A DNA stretch of 64,000 nucleotides from an uncultured Clostridia bacterium (GTDB lineage Bacteria; Bacillota; Clostridia; Christensenellales; Borkfalkiaceae). Position 1 is the stretch's first letter; the number at the start of each line of letters is the position of its first letter. The stretch is taken from contig CANRNP010000001.1 of NCBI GenBank assembly GCA_947632015.1, forward strand, positions 1 to 64,000, written 5' to 3'. The notes under the pieces are model-generated. The model had not been told where the DNA came from and ran no database searches. It saw nothing but the letters and a program-made list of their open reading frames with translations. A program made the translations under genes and the position numbers. This document shows, piece by piece, positions 51,546 to 58,950 of the stretch.

Positions 51546-52351
51546 TTATTCTATCCTCATCAACTGTTCAAGAACATTCAGAATTTTACTCTTGAAATAT
51601 TCTTGATTGCTATTCATAAACTCGACAAAATCAAAGCCAATCACTTGCTTGAAAAAACTAAAAGTAGAAACAAAAGGAGAACCGTCAATAAACCCCTGCA
51701 AAATAGCCCACTTTGCAGTGTTATACCGTGTCACAATATCGTCGTCGATCTGAGACGAGATAACCATTAAGCAGGGGATATAGCCGTTCGTATAAGCGTT
51801 TGCCGCGTTGGCAATATCCGCATTTGGCGTTTGGAATCTTTGCTTTTATAGCCCTGACGAACCTCAAAAACAATGCCGTTCATCGCTTCGCGAATGGGCG
51901 AAGCCAACTTCAAATTGTCCGCCACCCGTAACATCCATTCGGTACAGCGTGCTTTAACTTCGCGGTCTGAAATTTTGGCGAGTATGATTCTCCCATCAAG
52001 GGAAAGCGTACGTTCGTTCCCACCGGGACCCGCCACTTTATATGACCATGTAACATCTTCGGCTTTATGCCCTAAATAATCTATAAAAACGGCCCTGACA
52101 AGCCTCTCACAGCCTATGCCGATTTGCCGATAGACGCTCGTAATACCACCAGCGGCTTTATGGGCAGAATACATAAGCGGATTATCCAACCCAAGCCATG
52201 TGTAGAACGCATCGGCGCCATACAATTTTTGAAACTCCGCAAAGGAAAAGCCTCCGTTTCTTCCATGTCCGAACTTTGGCGCATAAGTTGCGCATTCGTT
52301 TATAGGATCGGTCAAAATACTTCTATAGCGTAAGTTCTGTTCGTTTGTCAT
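51546..52351 (-). pseudogene. Type II restriction endonuclease, frameshifted
   Basis: Two track ORFs (51767-52351, 51546-51767) are one gene split by a -1 frameshift near 51823-51825. The upstream frame runs to FEVRQGYKSKDSKRQ, then drifts into MRILPTRQTL and stops; shifting frame at the AAA gives NADIANAANAYTNGYIPCLM, continuing into MVISSQIDDDIVTRYNTAKW. Adding one A to that AAA restores about 268 residues. GIVFEVRQGYKSKD looks like a PD-(D/E)xK active site (E-x-R..K). The start ATG 52351 follows GAAGGAGAAAGC. It is followed immediately by the methyltransferase. It could be a real mutation or an assembly error. Confidence 0.82.
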
Positions 52352-52398
52352 TGCTTTCTCCTTCGTTTTTACCCGTGATGAAATATATACCCGTAACT

Positions 52399-52427
52399 AT
52401 TTTATCATAAGTGCATTGATTTTTCAA
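52399..52427 (-). promoter_or_regulatory. Promoter of the restriction-modification genes
   Basis: On the minus strand: TTGAAA, 17 bp, TAAAAT with an extended TGA. Confidence 0.8.
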
Positions 52428-52515
52428 ATATAAAACATGGAAAAAAACAAACTTTATTCTGCTTTGTTTTTTATAGCAAAGCAAGTTTTCGTTTATATTT
52501 CGGATAAACCCATCG

Positions 52516-52545
52516 AAAAAACCTCCCGAAAACGGGAGGTTTTTG
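52516..52545 (-). terminator. Terminator of rplU-rpmA
   Basis: On the minus strand: ACCTCCCG, TTTT loop, CGGGAGGT, then TTTTT. Confidence 0.9.
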
Positions 52546-52546
52546 T

Positions 52547-52828
52547 TTACGCTTCTTGTACTTCTTCGATGACTGCCTGCTTCTTGTCTCTGCCCAAACG
52601 CTTGAAACGGACAACGCCGTCCTTCAACGCAAACAGGGTATCGTCGCCGCCGATTCCGACGTTCTCACCGGGATGGATTTTCGTGCCGCGCTGGCGGACG
52701 ATGATGGTCCCCGCATGGACGAGCTGTCCGTCCTGCCGCTTCACGCCGAGACGCTTCGCGTTACTGTCTCTGCCGTTGTGCGAAGAACCGGTACCCTTTT
52801 TATGAGCGAACAATGCAATAAAAAACAT
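52547..52828 (-). CDS. rpmA: 50S ribosomal protein bL27
   Basis: 93 residues. [22 protein letters not shown] and the rest are standard bL27. The N-terminal MFFIALFAH is the Firmicutes-type extension that must be cleaved by the protease Prp so that the mature N-terminus can reach the peptidyl-transferase centre. It follows rplU by 53 nt. The prp (ysxB) gene that usually sits between rplU and rpmA is absent here. Confidence 0.97.
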   Translation of the reverse strand: MFFIALFAHKKGTGSSHNGRDSNAKRLGVKRQDGQLVHAGTIIVRQRGTKIHPGENVGIGGDDTLFALKDGVVRFKRLGRDKKQAVIEEVQEA

Positions 52829-52881
52829 TTTTCTTTCTCCTTATTTCAAAATTTTTCGGGCAAACGCCCCCTTGCGGCAGA

Positions 52882-53187
52882 TCAGAGCGTGATGCTCTCG
52901 ATCTTGACCTGCGTGAACGGTTGACGGTGACCTTGCTTTTTGCGCTCGTTCTTCTTCGACTTGTACTTAAAGACGATGATCTTTCTGAACTTATCCTGCG
53001 CTTCGACTTTTGCGGTGACTTTGGCGCCCTCGGCTTCCTTGCCGACCTTCACGCCGTCGTCTCCGCCCACCATGAGCACGTTGAAAGTGACGGTATCGCC
53101 CACGTTCGCTTTGAGCTTTTCCACTCTCACAACGTCGCCCTCGGAAACTTTATACTGTTTCCCGCCGTTTTCGATGATCGCGTACAT
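52882..53187 (-). CDS. rplU: 50S ribosomal protein bL21
   Basis: 101 residues: [20 protein letters not shown], then [20 protein letters not shown] and [10 protein letters not shown] are diagnostic of bL21. AAGGAGG precedes the ATG. It leads the rplU-rpmA operon behind a structured leader and a strong promoter. Confidence 0.98.
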   Translation of the reverse strand: MYAIIENGGKQYKVSEGDVVRVEKLKANVGDTVTFNVLMVGGDDGVKVGKEAEGAKVTAKVEAQDKFRKIIVFKYKSKKNERKKQGHRQPFTQVKIESITL

Positions 53188-53191
53188 TTGA

Positions 53192-53273
53192 TCTGTACCT
53201 CCTTATAGGTCTCGCAAGGCAACTTAGGCGGTCCCCTTTTGCAGAACGCTTTGTGCCCGTCCTTAGCGGCTCA
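53192..53273 (-). ncRNA. Probable L21 leader (autoregulatory mRNA structure)
   Basis: The about 90-nt transcribed leader of rplU contains GGACGGGCAC, GGGGACCGCC, TTGCCTTGCGAGACC and the AAGGAGG site. Its arrangement fits the L21 leader found before rplU in Firmicutes, where L21 is thought to regulate its own operon. The assignment rests on position and remembered consensus elements. Confidence 0.55.
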
Positions 53274-53279
53274 TTTCCA

Positions 53280-53308
53280 AATTTAACATAGCCGAAAGGA
53301 AAAGTCAA
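53280..53308 (-). promoter_or_regulatory. Sigma-A promoter of rplU-rpmA
   Basis: On the minus strand: TTGACT, 17 bp, TAAATT with TATGT extension. Confidence 0.8.
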
Positions 53309-53365
53309 GCAGTTTTGCATAGGAATTGCGAAATTTCTCAAACTGCGGGTAAAAGGAGATATATT

Positions 53366-53809
53366 ATGACGTTGAAAAAAAGCGAAGAGATCCTTTCCGA
53401 AGTGCACCGCAACTGCCAGCTCGCCCTTCAATCCATTTCGGACATCCTGCCCGAAGCGGAGGACACCGACGTCCGCGAAGAGCTTTTACGCCAGCACGAC
53501 GAATACGAGCATATGTGCGGCAGAGCGGCGATCCTCGCAAAAGATAAGAATATCGAACTCAAAGACCCCGGTCCCATCAAAAAGGCGATGATGTGGAGTA
53601 GCATCAAGATGAGCACGATGGCAGACAATTCCCGCGCGCATATCTCGGAGATGATGACGCAGGGCACCGTGATGGGCATTACCGCCATTAAATCGAGCCT
53701 TGCCGATATGAGCGACGAGGAAGAGGACGAAGATATCCGCAAACTCGCCGAAGATACCCTCCAAATGGAAGAACGCTTCGAAGAGATCTGGAAAAATATG
53801 ATCAGATAA
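53366..53809 (+). CDS. Hypothetical helical-bundle protein
   Basis: Start at ATG 53366 behind AAAGGAG (the track start is too early); 147 residues, almost entirely helical and acidic. Periodic E/H positions (ILSEVHRNCQLALQ, LLRQHDEYEHMCGRA, MADNSRAHISEMMTQ) suggest a four-helix bundle of the ferritin-like/DUF2383 sort, perhaps metal-binding, but I cannot place it in a family with confidence. No signal peptide or TM helix. The stop codon overlaps the first copy of a 33-bp intergenic repeat. Confidence 0.7.
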   Translation: MTLKKSEEILSEVHRNCQLALQSISDILPEAEDTDVREELLRQHDEYEHMCGRAAILAKDKNIELKDPGPIKKAMMWSSIKMSTMADNSRAHISEMMTQGTVMGITAIKSSLADMSDEEEDEDIRKLAEDTLQMEERFEEIWKNMIR

Positions 53810-53840
53810 TTTCGCGAAAAATCTTGCTTCGCAATCTTTT
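53808..53840 (+). repeat. 33-bp direct repeat A, copy 1
   Basis: aatttcgcgaaaaatcttgc and the following 13 bp are identical at 54023-54055. This copy overlaps the stop codon of the upstream gene. Confidence 0.92.
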
Positions 53841-53947
53841 CCGCGAGGAAACGCGCCTTTACGGTTTAACCCGCGCGTCCTCTTGTTCGTTTCATCGGAC
53901 AAGAAGCCGCAGGTATGCGGCAAATTGTGTCGCCCTACTTCGCCTGC

Positions 53948-53990
53948 GGCTCGTGCCGTGCTTAGAGAAACAGAACAGCGCGCGGGGCGG
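53948..53990 (+). repeat. 43-bp direct repeat B, copy 1
   Basis: ggctcgtgccgtgcttagag..., ending in cggggcgg; matches 54280-54322 with a few substitutions and no gaps. Confidence 0.85.
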
Positions 53991-54022
53991 CAGAAATGAA
54001 TTCTGCCTAAGGCAAGAGATCG

Positions 54023-54055
54023 AATTTCGCGAAAAATCTTGCTTCGCAATCTTTT
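54023..54055 (+). repeat. 33-bp direct repeat A, copy 2
   Basis: Identical to 53808-53840. Confidence 0.92.
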
Positions 54056-54220
54056 TTGGGATCATTTTGGAAAGGCTGTACGAGGAGCATAGCTCCGAAG
54101 TAGCAGACAAGCATTCTAATCCGTCACCCTGCCACGCCCGCACGTTCTATGTTGCCGAAGGGCGGCACGAGGAGCAAAGCGACGAAGTAGCGAAGTCGAA
54201 GGGTCGCCGCAGTCTTAACG

Positions 54221-54268
54221 CTAAGGCGATGTTTCGACACGCCACTTCGTGGCGGCTCAACATGACGT
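54221..54268 (+). repeat. 48-bp repeat C, copy 1
   Basis: Begins ctaaggcgatgtttcgac, has an internal palindrome (gccacttcgtggc) and ends ctcaacatgacgt. The complementary strand reads CATGTTGAGC...GTCGAAACATC, a common style of interspersed intergenic repeat. Confidence 0.85.
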
Positions 54269-54279
54269 GATAAAAAATG

Positions 54280-54322
54280 GGCTCGTGCCGTGCTTGGAGA
54301 AATAGAATTTCGCACGGGGCGG
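54280..54322 (+). repeat. 43-bp direct repeat B, copy 2
   Basis: Partner of 53948-53990. Confidence 0.85.
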
Positions 54323-54340
54323 AATGACAAATTAAAAATA

Positions 54341-54388
54341 CTAAGGAGATGTTTCGACTACGGCTAACGCCTTCGCTCAACATGACGT
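54341..54388 (+). repeat. 48-bp repeat C, copy 2
   Basis: Same ends as copy 1 exactly 120 bp away, with a different internal palindromic segment. Confidence 0.85.
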
Positions 54389-54439
54389 AATTAGAAAGGC
54401 GATGTTACTTCACCTGCGGAAAGGACGGAGCCGGAAATC

Positions 54440-54473
54440 GGCGCCGCCGAGGGCTAATGCCCTCGGCGGCGCC
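54440..54473. repeat. GC-rich hairpin downstream of thrC
   Basis: A perfect 15-bp stem (ggcgccgccgagggc and complement) with a TAAT loop. It lies 26 bp after the thrC stop and probably acts as its terminator, although there is no T run. Confidence 0.65.
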
Positions 54474-54498
54474 TGTAAAATTTTGCCCTTATCCGCGA

Positions 54499-55989
54499 TT
54501 ACGCAAAATTCAATACTTCTTCGAAAATTTTATCGGGAGCGACCACCGCTTTGAAGCGCGGCGGCTTGTAACGCAACTCCTTCAAACTTTCGGGGACCTT
54601 CATCGCCGTGATGAGATGGATGCGCTTGATCCCCTTGAAACTGTCCTTCACGTCGTTGCCCGTAAGCGCATAATACACCGCCTGCGGGAATTTATAGGGG
54701 CTCGCCGTACTCACCACCACCATCGGGCGCTGTTCGGCGTTCACGTCCTCCGCCCGCTTCCTGCAATAGGTGCGCGCAACGTGCATGGCGACCCCCGTGT
54801 GGGGATCGAGCGGGTAGCTGAACTCCTCGAAAAATTCGTATGTGCATTCCACCGTCTCTTCTTCGTTCGCAAAACCCGCAAAGAAGGATTCCTGCATCTT
54901 TTTCAGCTCCTCGGCGCGGACGGTATAACGCCCCGCGGAGCCAAGCGATTTCATCCGCTCGACGGTGAGGGCGACGTCCCGCCCCGAAAGCTCGAACAGA
55001 AGCCGTTCGAGGTTGGACGAGACGAGAATATCCATCGACGGGGACATGGTGCGGAAGAGCGGACGCTTTTTATCGTACGTCCCTTTTTTGAAGAAATCGG
55101 TGAGTACGTTGTTGCGGTTGGAAGCGCACACGAGGGTCCCGACGGGCAATCCCATTTTTTCGGCATAATATGCGGCGAGAATGTTGCCGAAATTCCCCGT
55201 GGGAACGGCAAAATCCACCCTGTCCCCCGGTTTTATCTGTTCGGAAGTGACCAGATCGCAATACGCCGAAAAATAATAGGCGATCTGCGGCACGAGCCGC
55301 CCGATGTTGATGCTGTTCGCCGACGAGAGCAATACTCCCTTTTCTTTGAGCTTTTCGTTGCATTCCTGCGAGCGGAAGATCTTTTTTACCGCCATCTGGC
55401 AGTCGTCGAAATTGCCCTTGACCGCCACGACGTCAACATTTTCCCCCTCCTGCGTCACCATTTGCAACTTCTGCATTTTGGAAACGCCTTCGTCGGGATA
55501 GAATACGGCGACTTTCACCCCCTTCTCCCCCGCGAATCCTTCGAGCGCCGCTTTTCCCGTATCCCCGCTCGTTGCCGTGAGGATAAGGATCTCGCTCTGG
55601 ATGCCGAGCATATCGCACCCCTTCCGCAACAGATAGGGAAGAACGGAGAGCGCAATATCCTTGAACGCGCAGGTGGGACCGTGGAAAAGTTCCAGAACGA
55701 ACAGACCGTCCTCGATCTTGACGAGCGGGACGGGGTCGTCTCCTTCGAACTTGCCGTAAGCGGTCTCCAACGCCTGCAAGAGCTCGCCGCGGGGATATTC
55801 GTCGAAATACTTTCCGAGAATGAAGGCGGCGCGCTCCGGATAGCTCATCGGAAGCATCGCTTCGAGCTCTTCCGCCGTAACGGAGGGAAAGACTTCGGGA
55901 ACGTATAGCCCGCCCCCTTCCGCCATGCCGCGCACGATCGCTTCCGCGCCCGTAACGGCGCTCCCTCCTCTTGTGCCGATGAATTTCAT
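54499..55989 (-). CDS. thrC: Threonine synthase
   Basis: 496 residues, the long fungal/bacterial-type threonine synthase. TRGG at the N-terminus, the PLP-lysine motif FHGPTCAFKDIAL, TATSGDTGKAALEGF and VPTGNFGNILAAYYAEKMG are all present. It converts O-phosphohomoserine to threonine. AGGAGG precedes the ATG. It stands alone, without hom or thrB nearby. Confidence 0.96.
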   Translation of the reverse strand: MKFIGTRGGSAVTGAEAIVRGMAEGGGLYVPEVFPSVTAEELEAMLPMSYPERAAFILGKYFDEYPRGELLQALETAYGKFEGDDPVPLVKIEDGLFVLELFHGPTCAFKDIALSVLPYLLRKGCDMLGIQSEILILTATSGDTGKAALEGFAGEKGVKVAVFYPDEGVSKMQKLQMVTQEGENVDVVAVKGNFDDCQMAVKKIFRSQECNEKLKEKGVLLSSANSINIGRLVPQIAYYFSAYCDLVTSEQIKPGDRVDFAVPTGNFGNILAAYYAEKMGLPVGTLVCASNRNNVLTDFFKKGTYDKKRPLFRTMSPSMDILVSSNLERLLFELSGRDVALTVERMKSLGSAGRYTVRAEELKKMQESFFAGFANEEETVECTYEFFEEFSYPLDPHTGVAMHVARTYCRKRAEDVNAEQRPMVVVSTASPYKFPQAVYYALTGNDVKDSFKGIKRIHLITAMKVPESLKELRYKPPRFKAVVAPDKIFEEVLNFA

Positions 55990-56032
55990 ATTGCCTCCTG
56001 AGCCTTCTGCAAACGTTTTTTACAAGCCTAAA

Positions 56033-56053
56033 CCGTCCCGCCAAGCGGGACGG
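56033..56053 (-). terminator. Terminator after the small P-loop gene
   Basis: On the minus strand: CCGTCCCGC, TTG loop, GCGGGACGG, then TTT. Confidence 0.65.
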
Positions 56054-56110
56054 CTAAGATATTCCGAAATGTCGGGACGATTCGTGTAAGAGCGCCGCAA
56101 GGCGCGCCTG

Positions 56111-56518
56111 TCACAGATATTTCTTCGCGAAATCGGGAAGTTCGTCCTCGGTGCAGCTGCAAGTGACGTAGAGTTGCAGATCGCGCATTTCCGCCACTTT
56201 TTCGAGCATATAGAAAAGTTGCGCCATATCCTTGATGGGCTTGCCGGCAATGCGCGCCACGCCGTCCACAAAGACATATTCGTTATCGTAACTGCCCGCG
56301 ATCACTCCCTTGATGAATCCGCAGAGCGAATCTTCGCCCGCGACCGAGTAATCGCTCACGTCGATGAAGCGGACCTCCCTCTTCAAGTCGTACATGTAGC
56401 GCTTCGTATCGGTGATAAAGACCAAATGTCCCTTCGCAACGGCTACGGCGTCGTTTGCCGCGTTGATGATCCTTTTCGTCTTTCCGCTTCCTTTGGGACC
56501 GCATATAATTTTGATCAT
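56111..56518 (-). CDS. Small P-loop ATPase-like protein
   Basis: 135 residues. Walker A GPKGSGKTK at the N-terminus (residues 7-15), a Walker B-like strand NEYVFVDGVARI, and otherwise an alpha/beta protein without extra domains. Similar short stand-alone P-loop proteins are conserved in Clostridia without a known role. It has its own promoter and AGGAGG site and sits between thrC and the aminotransferase. Confidence 0.8.
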   Translation of the reverse strand: MIKIICGPKGSGKTKRIINAANDAVAVAKGHLVFITDTKRYMYDLKREVRFIDVSDYSVAGEDSLCGFIKGVIAGSYDNEYVFVDGVARIAGKPIKDMAQLFYMLEKVAEMRDLQLYVTCSCTEDELPDFAKKYL

Positions 56519-56563
56519 TGTGACCTCCTCGCGCCTGCGCGCGTTTTTGTGATTTCTATCTCT

Positions 56564-56592
56564 ATTGTAACAAGTTTTCGTGAACTTTTCAA
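56564..56592 (-). promoter_or_regulatory. Promoter of the small P-loop gene
   Basis: On the minus strand: TTGAAA, 17 bp, TACAAT. Confidence 0.8.
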
Positions 56593-56620
56593 GGGGTTTT
56601 TGAAAAAAATTTTCCGAATT

Positions 56621-57820
56621 TCAGTTGAGGCTCATGACAAAGGCGTCGATGCGGTCGAGCCCTTCGAGCATGTCCTTCATCGAGAGGGAATAGCTCAGCC
56701 GCACGCAATCGTCCGCGCCGAAGGCTTTGCCCGGTACGACCGCCACCTTCGCCGCGTCGAGCAGGCAATCGGCAAAATCGACCGAATCGTTGATGACGCG
56801 GCTCCCGAAGCGCTTTCCGTACACCTGCCCCACCACGAGCATCGCGTAAAACGCCCCCTCCGGAATGATGACGTAAACGTTCTGCATATCCGAAATGCGC
56901 TCGATCATGGCGAGCCGCCGCCGCGAAAAGCGCGCGACCATCTCTTCGACGGAGGCCTCCGGGGAGTTGAGCGCCTTCAACGTGGCGTACTGCGCGATGG
57001 AGTTGGGGTTGCTCGTGGCATGGCTCTGGAAGGAATCGATCGCTTTGGCGACGTCGGGCGGCGCGGCGAGATAGCCGATCCGCCAGCCCGTCATGGCGTA
57101 CGTCTTGGAAACGCCGTTGACCGTGATCGTCATATCCTTGATTTTGGGAGAGCAGGCTGCAAAGGAAAAGGGCTTGGTGTTCCCGTAGACCAGCTTTTCG
57201 TAAATTTCGTCGGACAGGACGAAGATGCCCGCCTCCTCGCAGACCGCCGCAAGCGCGCGCACTTCCGCCTCGGAATAAACCGCGCCCGTGGGGTTGCAGG
57301 GGGAATTGAAGATGAAGAGCTTCGTCTTTTCCGTGATCGCGCCTTTCAGCTGTTCGGGCGTGATCTTGAATCCCGTTCTCTTGCTCGCCTTGACGATGAC
57401 GGGGACCCCGCCGCAACATTTTACGACTTCGGGATAGGTGAGCCAGTAGGGCGCGGGGATGATGACTTCGTCCCCCTCGTCGAGCAGGGCGAAACAGGCG
57501 TTGAAGATGGAATGCTTCGCGCCGTTGGAAACGATGATCTGCGAGGGTTCGTATTCGAGCCCGTTATCGCGGCGGAATTTACTGCAAATCGCGCGGCGGA
57601 GCTCGATGAGCCCCGCGGAGGGCGTGTATTTGGTGTATCCCCTGTCCAGCGCGTCTTTCGCGGCTTCGACGATGTGCTCCGGGGTGGAAAAATCGGGTTC
57701 GCCCACGCCGAAGTTGACGACGTCCTCGCCCGCCGCCTTCATCGCCTTTGCCTTTGCGCTGATGGAAAGGGTGAGCGAGGGGGATATGGTGCTCATTCTC
57801 TTGGAAAGTCTGCCCGTCAT
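56621..57820 (-). CDS. Pyridoxal phosphate-dependent aminotransferase, aspartate aminotransferase family
   Basis: 399 residues, fold type I, class I/II. VGEPDFSTP, NSPCNPTGAVYS, LSDEIYEKLVY and the PLP lysine in VNGVSKTYAMTGWRIG are present. It most likely transfers amino groups between aspartate and 2-oxoglutarate (AspB type), but substrate cannot be fixed from motifs. It follows prfA after 20 nt and is probably in the rpmE-prmC-prfA transcript. Confidence 0.92.
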   Translation of the reverse strand: MTGRLSKRMSTISPSLTLSISAKAKAMKAAGEDVVNFGVGEPDFSTPEHIVEAAKDALDRGYTKYTPSAGLIELRRAICSKFRRDNGLEYEPSQIIVSNGAKHSIFNACFALLDEGDEVIIPAPYWLTYPEVVKCCGGVPVIVKASKRTGFKITPEQLKGAITEKTKLFIFNSPCNPTGAVYSEAEVRALAAVCEEAGIFVLSDEIYEKLVYGNTKPFSFAACSPKIKDMTITVNGVSKTYAMTGWRIGYLAAPPDVAKAIDSFQSHATSNPNSIAQYATLKALNSPEASVEEMVARFSRRRLAMIERISDMQNVYVIIPEGAFYAMLVVGQVYGKRFGSRVINDSVDFADCLLDAAKVAVVPGKAFGADDCVRLSYSLSMKDMLEGLDRIDAFVMSLN

Positions 57821-57840
57821 AATGCCTTTTCTCCTCTGCT

Positions 57841-58908
57841 TTATTCGTTGCCCGACGAGAGCTGCGCTTCGCGGTCCGCACGGGCGAGCGCGTCGATCAT
57901 CCCGTCGAGATCTCCCGCCAGAAAACTCTCCATTTCGTGCAGGCTCAGACCGATGCGGTGATCGGTAATCCTGCTCTGCGGGAAATTATAGGTGCGGATG
58001 CGCTCGCTGCGGTCCCCCGTCCCCACGAGGGATCTGCGGTTTTGCGCCTCCGCCGAATCGCGCGTTCTCCGATAATAGTCGTAGAGGCGCGCCTTCAAAA
58101 CGCGGTATGCTTTTTCTTTGTTTTTGAGCTGGCTCCGCTCGTCCTGGCAGGTAACGACGATCCCCGTCGGGAAGTGGGTGAGGCGGATCGCCGTCTCCGT
58201 TTTGTTCACCTTCTGCCCCCCCGCGCCGGAGGAGCGGAAGAGGTCTACGCGGACGTCCTTTTCGTCGATCTCCACCTCGACGTCCTCCGCTTCGGGAAGC
58301 ACCGCGACCGTCGCCGTGGAGGTATGGATGCGCCCCTGCGATTCCGTTTCGGGCACCCGTTGCACGCGATGGACCCCGCTCTCGTATTTGAGCCGTCCGT
58401 ACGCCCCCTTCCCGCTGATGTTGACGATCGCTTCCTTCATGCCGCCGAGCTCCGTCTCGTTGAGGTCGACGACCTCCCATTTGAAACGGTGCCGCTCGCA
58501 ATAGCTTTGATACATTCTGTATAAAACATAAGCAAAGAGCGCCGCCTCCTCGCCCCCCGCGCCTGCGCGGAGTTCGAGCGTGCAACCGCGCTCATCCCTG
58601 ATGTCTTTGGGCAGGAGCAGGAGCCTCAGTTCCTCTTCAAGCCCTTCGAGCCGCTCTTTACAGGCATAGCCTTCTTCGAGGAGCAGCTCCTTCATCTCCC
58701 CCGTCTCCCTCTCCGCTTCCGCAAACGCGCCGTCCATTTCCCCCCTTACGGAGAGACATTCGGCGTATTTTTGCGCGATCTCTTCGATCTCCGCCCGCTC
58801 TTTGGAGAGCTTCGTCCATTCCTCCATATTGCCGAGGACGGCGGGATCGGAAAGTTTTTCGGTCAACGACAGGTATTTTTCATAGATCTCTTTTACTTTT
58901 TCGAGCAT
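57841..58908 (-). CDS. prfA: Peptide chain release factor 1
   Basis: 355 residues. The stop-codon reading PxT tripeptide is PET in VQRVPETESQGRIHTSTATV, and the GGQ motif is SSGAGGQKVNKTETAIRLTH. RF1 releases nascent chains at UAA and UAG. The fused PrmC upstream would methylate the GGQ glutamine. There is a 42-nt gap to that gene. Confidence 0.97.
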   Translation of the reverse strand: MLEKVKEIYEKYLSLTEKLSDPAVLGNMEEWTKLSKERAEIEEIAQKYAECLSVRGEMDGAFAEAERETGEMKELLLEEGYACKERLEGLEEELRLLLLPKDIRDERGCTLELRAGAGGEEAALFAYVLYRMYQSYCERHRFKWEVVDLNETELGGMKEAIVNISGKGAYGRLKYESGVHRVQRVPETESQGRIHTSTATVAVLPEAEDVEVEIDEKDVRVDLFRSSGAGGQKVNKTETAIRLTHFPTGIVVTCQDERSQLKNKEKAYRVLKARLYDYYRRTRDSAEAQNRRSLVGTGDRSERIRTYNFPQSRITDHRIGLSLHEMESFLAGDLDGMIDALARADREAQLSSGNE

Positions 58909-58950
58909 CGCCCTTTCTCCCGCAAAACAGCATTTTTCCGACGCCGCCGC

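Larger units (their letters stand above)
53810..54498. other. Non-coding stretch filled with decayed repeats
   Basis: About 690 bp without a credible gene. The track ORFs here (53824-54270 plus, 53892-54143, 54124-54330, 54147-54383) run through repeat copies and have no family resemblance. Three pairs of short direct repeats and one GC-rich hairpin were found, listed separately. Confidence 0.75.

Noticed and set aside
50331-52351. Prophage or integrative element
   Set aside because: Only a methyltransferase and a broken endonuclease are present; there is no integrase, terminase, attachment repeat or tRNA.
53824-54270. 148-residue plus-strand ORF
   Set aside because: It runs through the repeat cluster, begins inside a repeat copy and has no ribosome site or homology pattern.
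53808-54410. CRISPR array
   Set aside because: The repeats are of three different kinds, occur twice each and are irregularly spaced, and no cas gene is in the window.
56174-57961. 595-residue plus-strand ORF
   Set aside because: Antisense shadow of the aminotransferase and P-loop genes.
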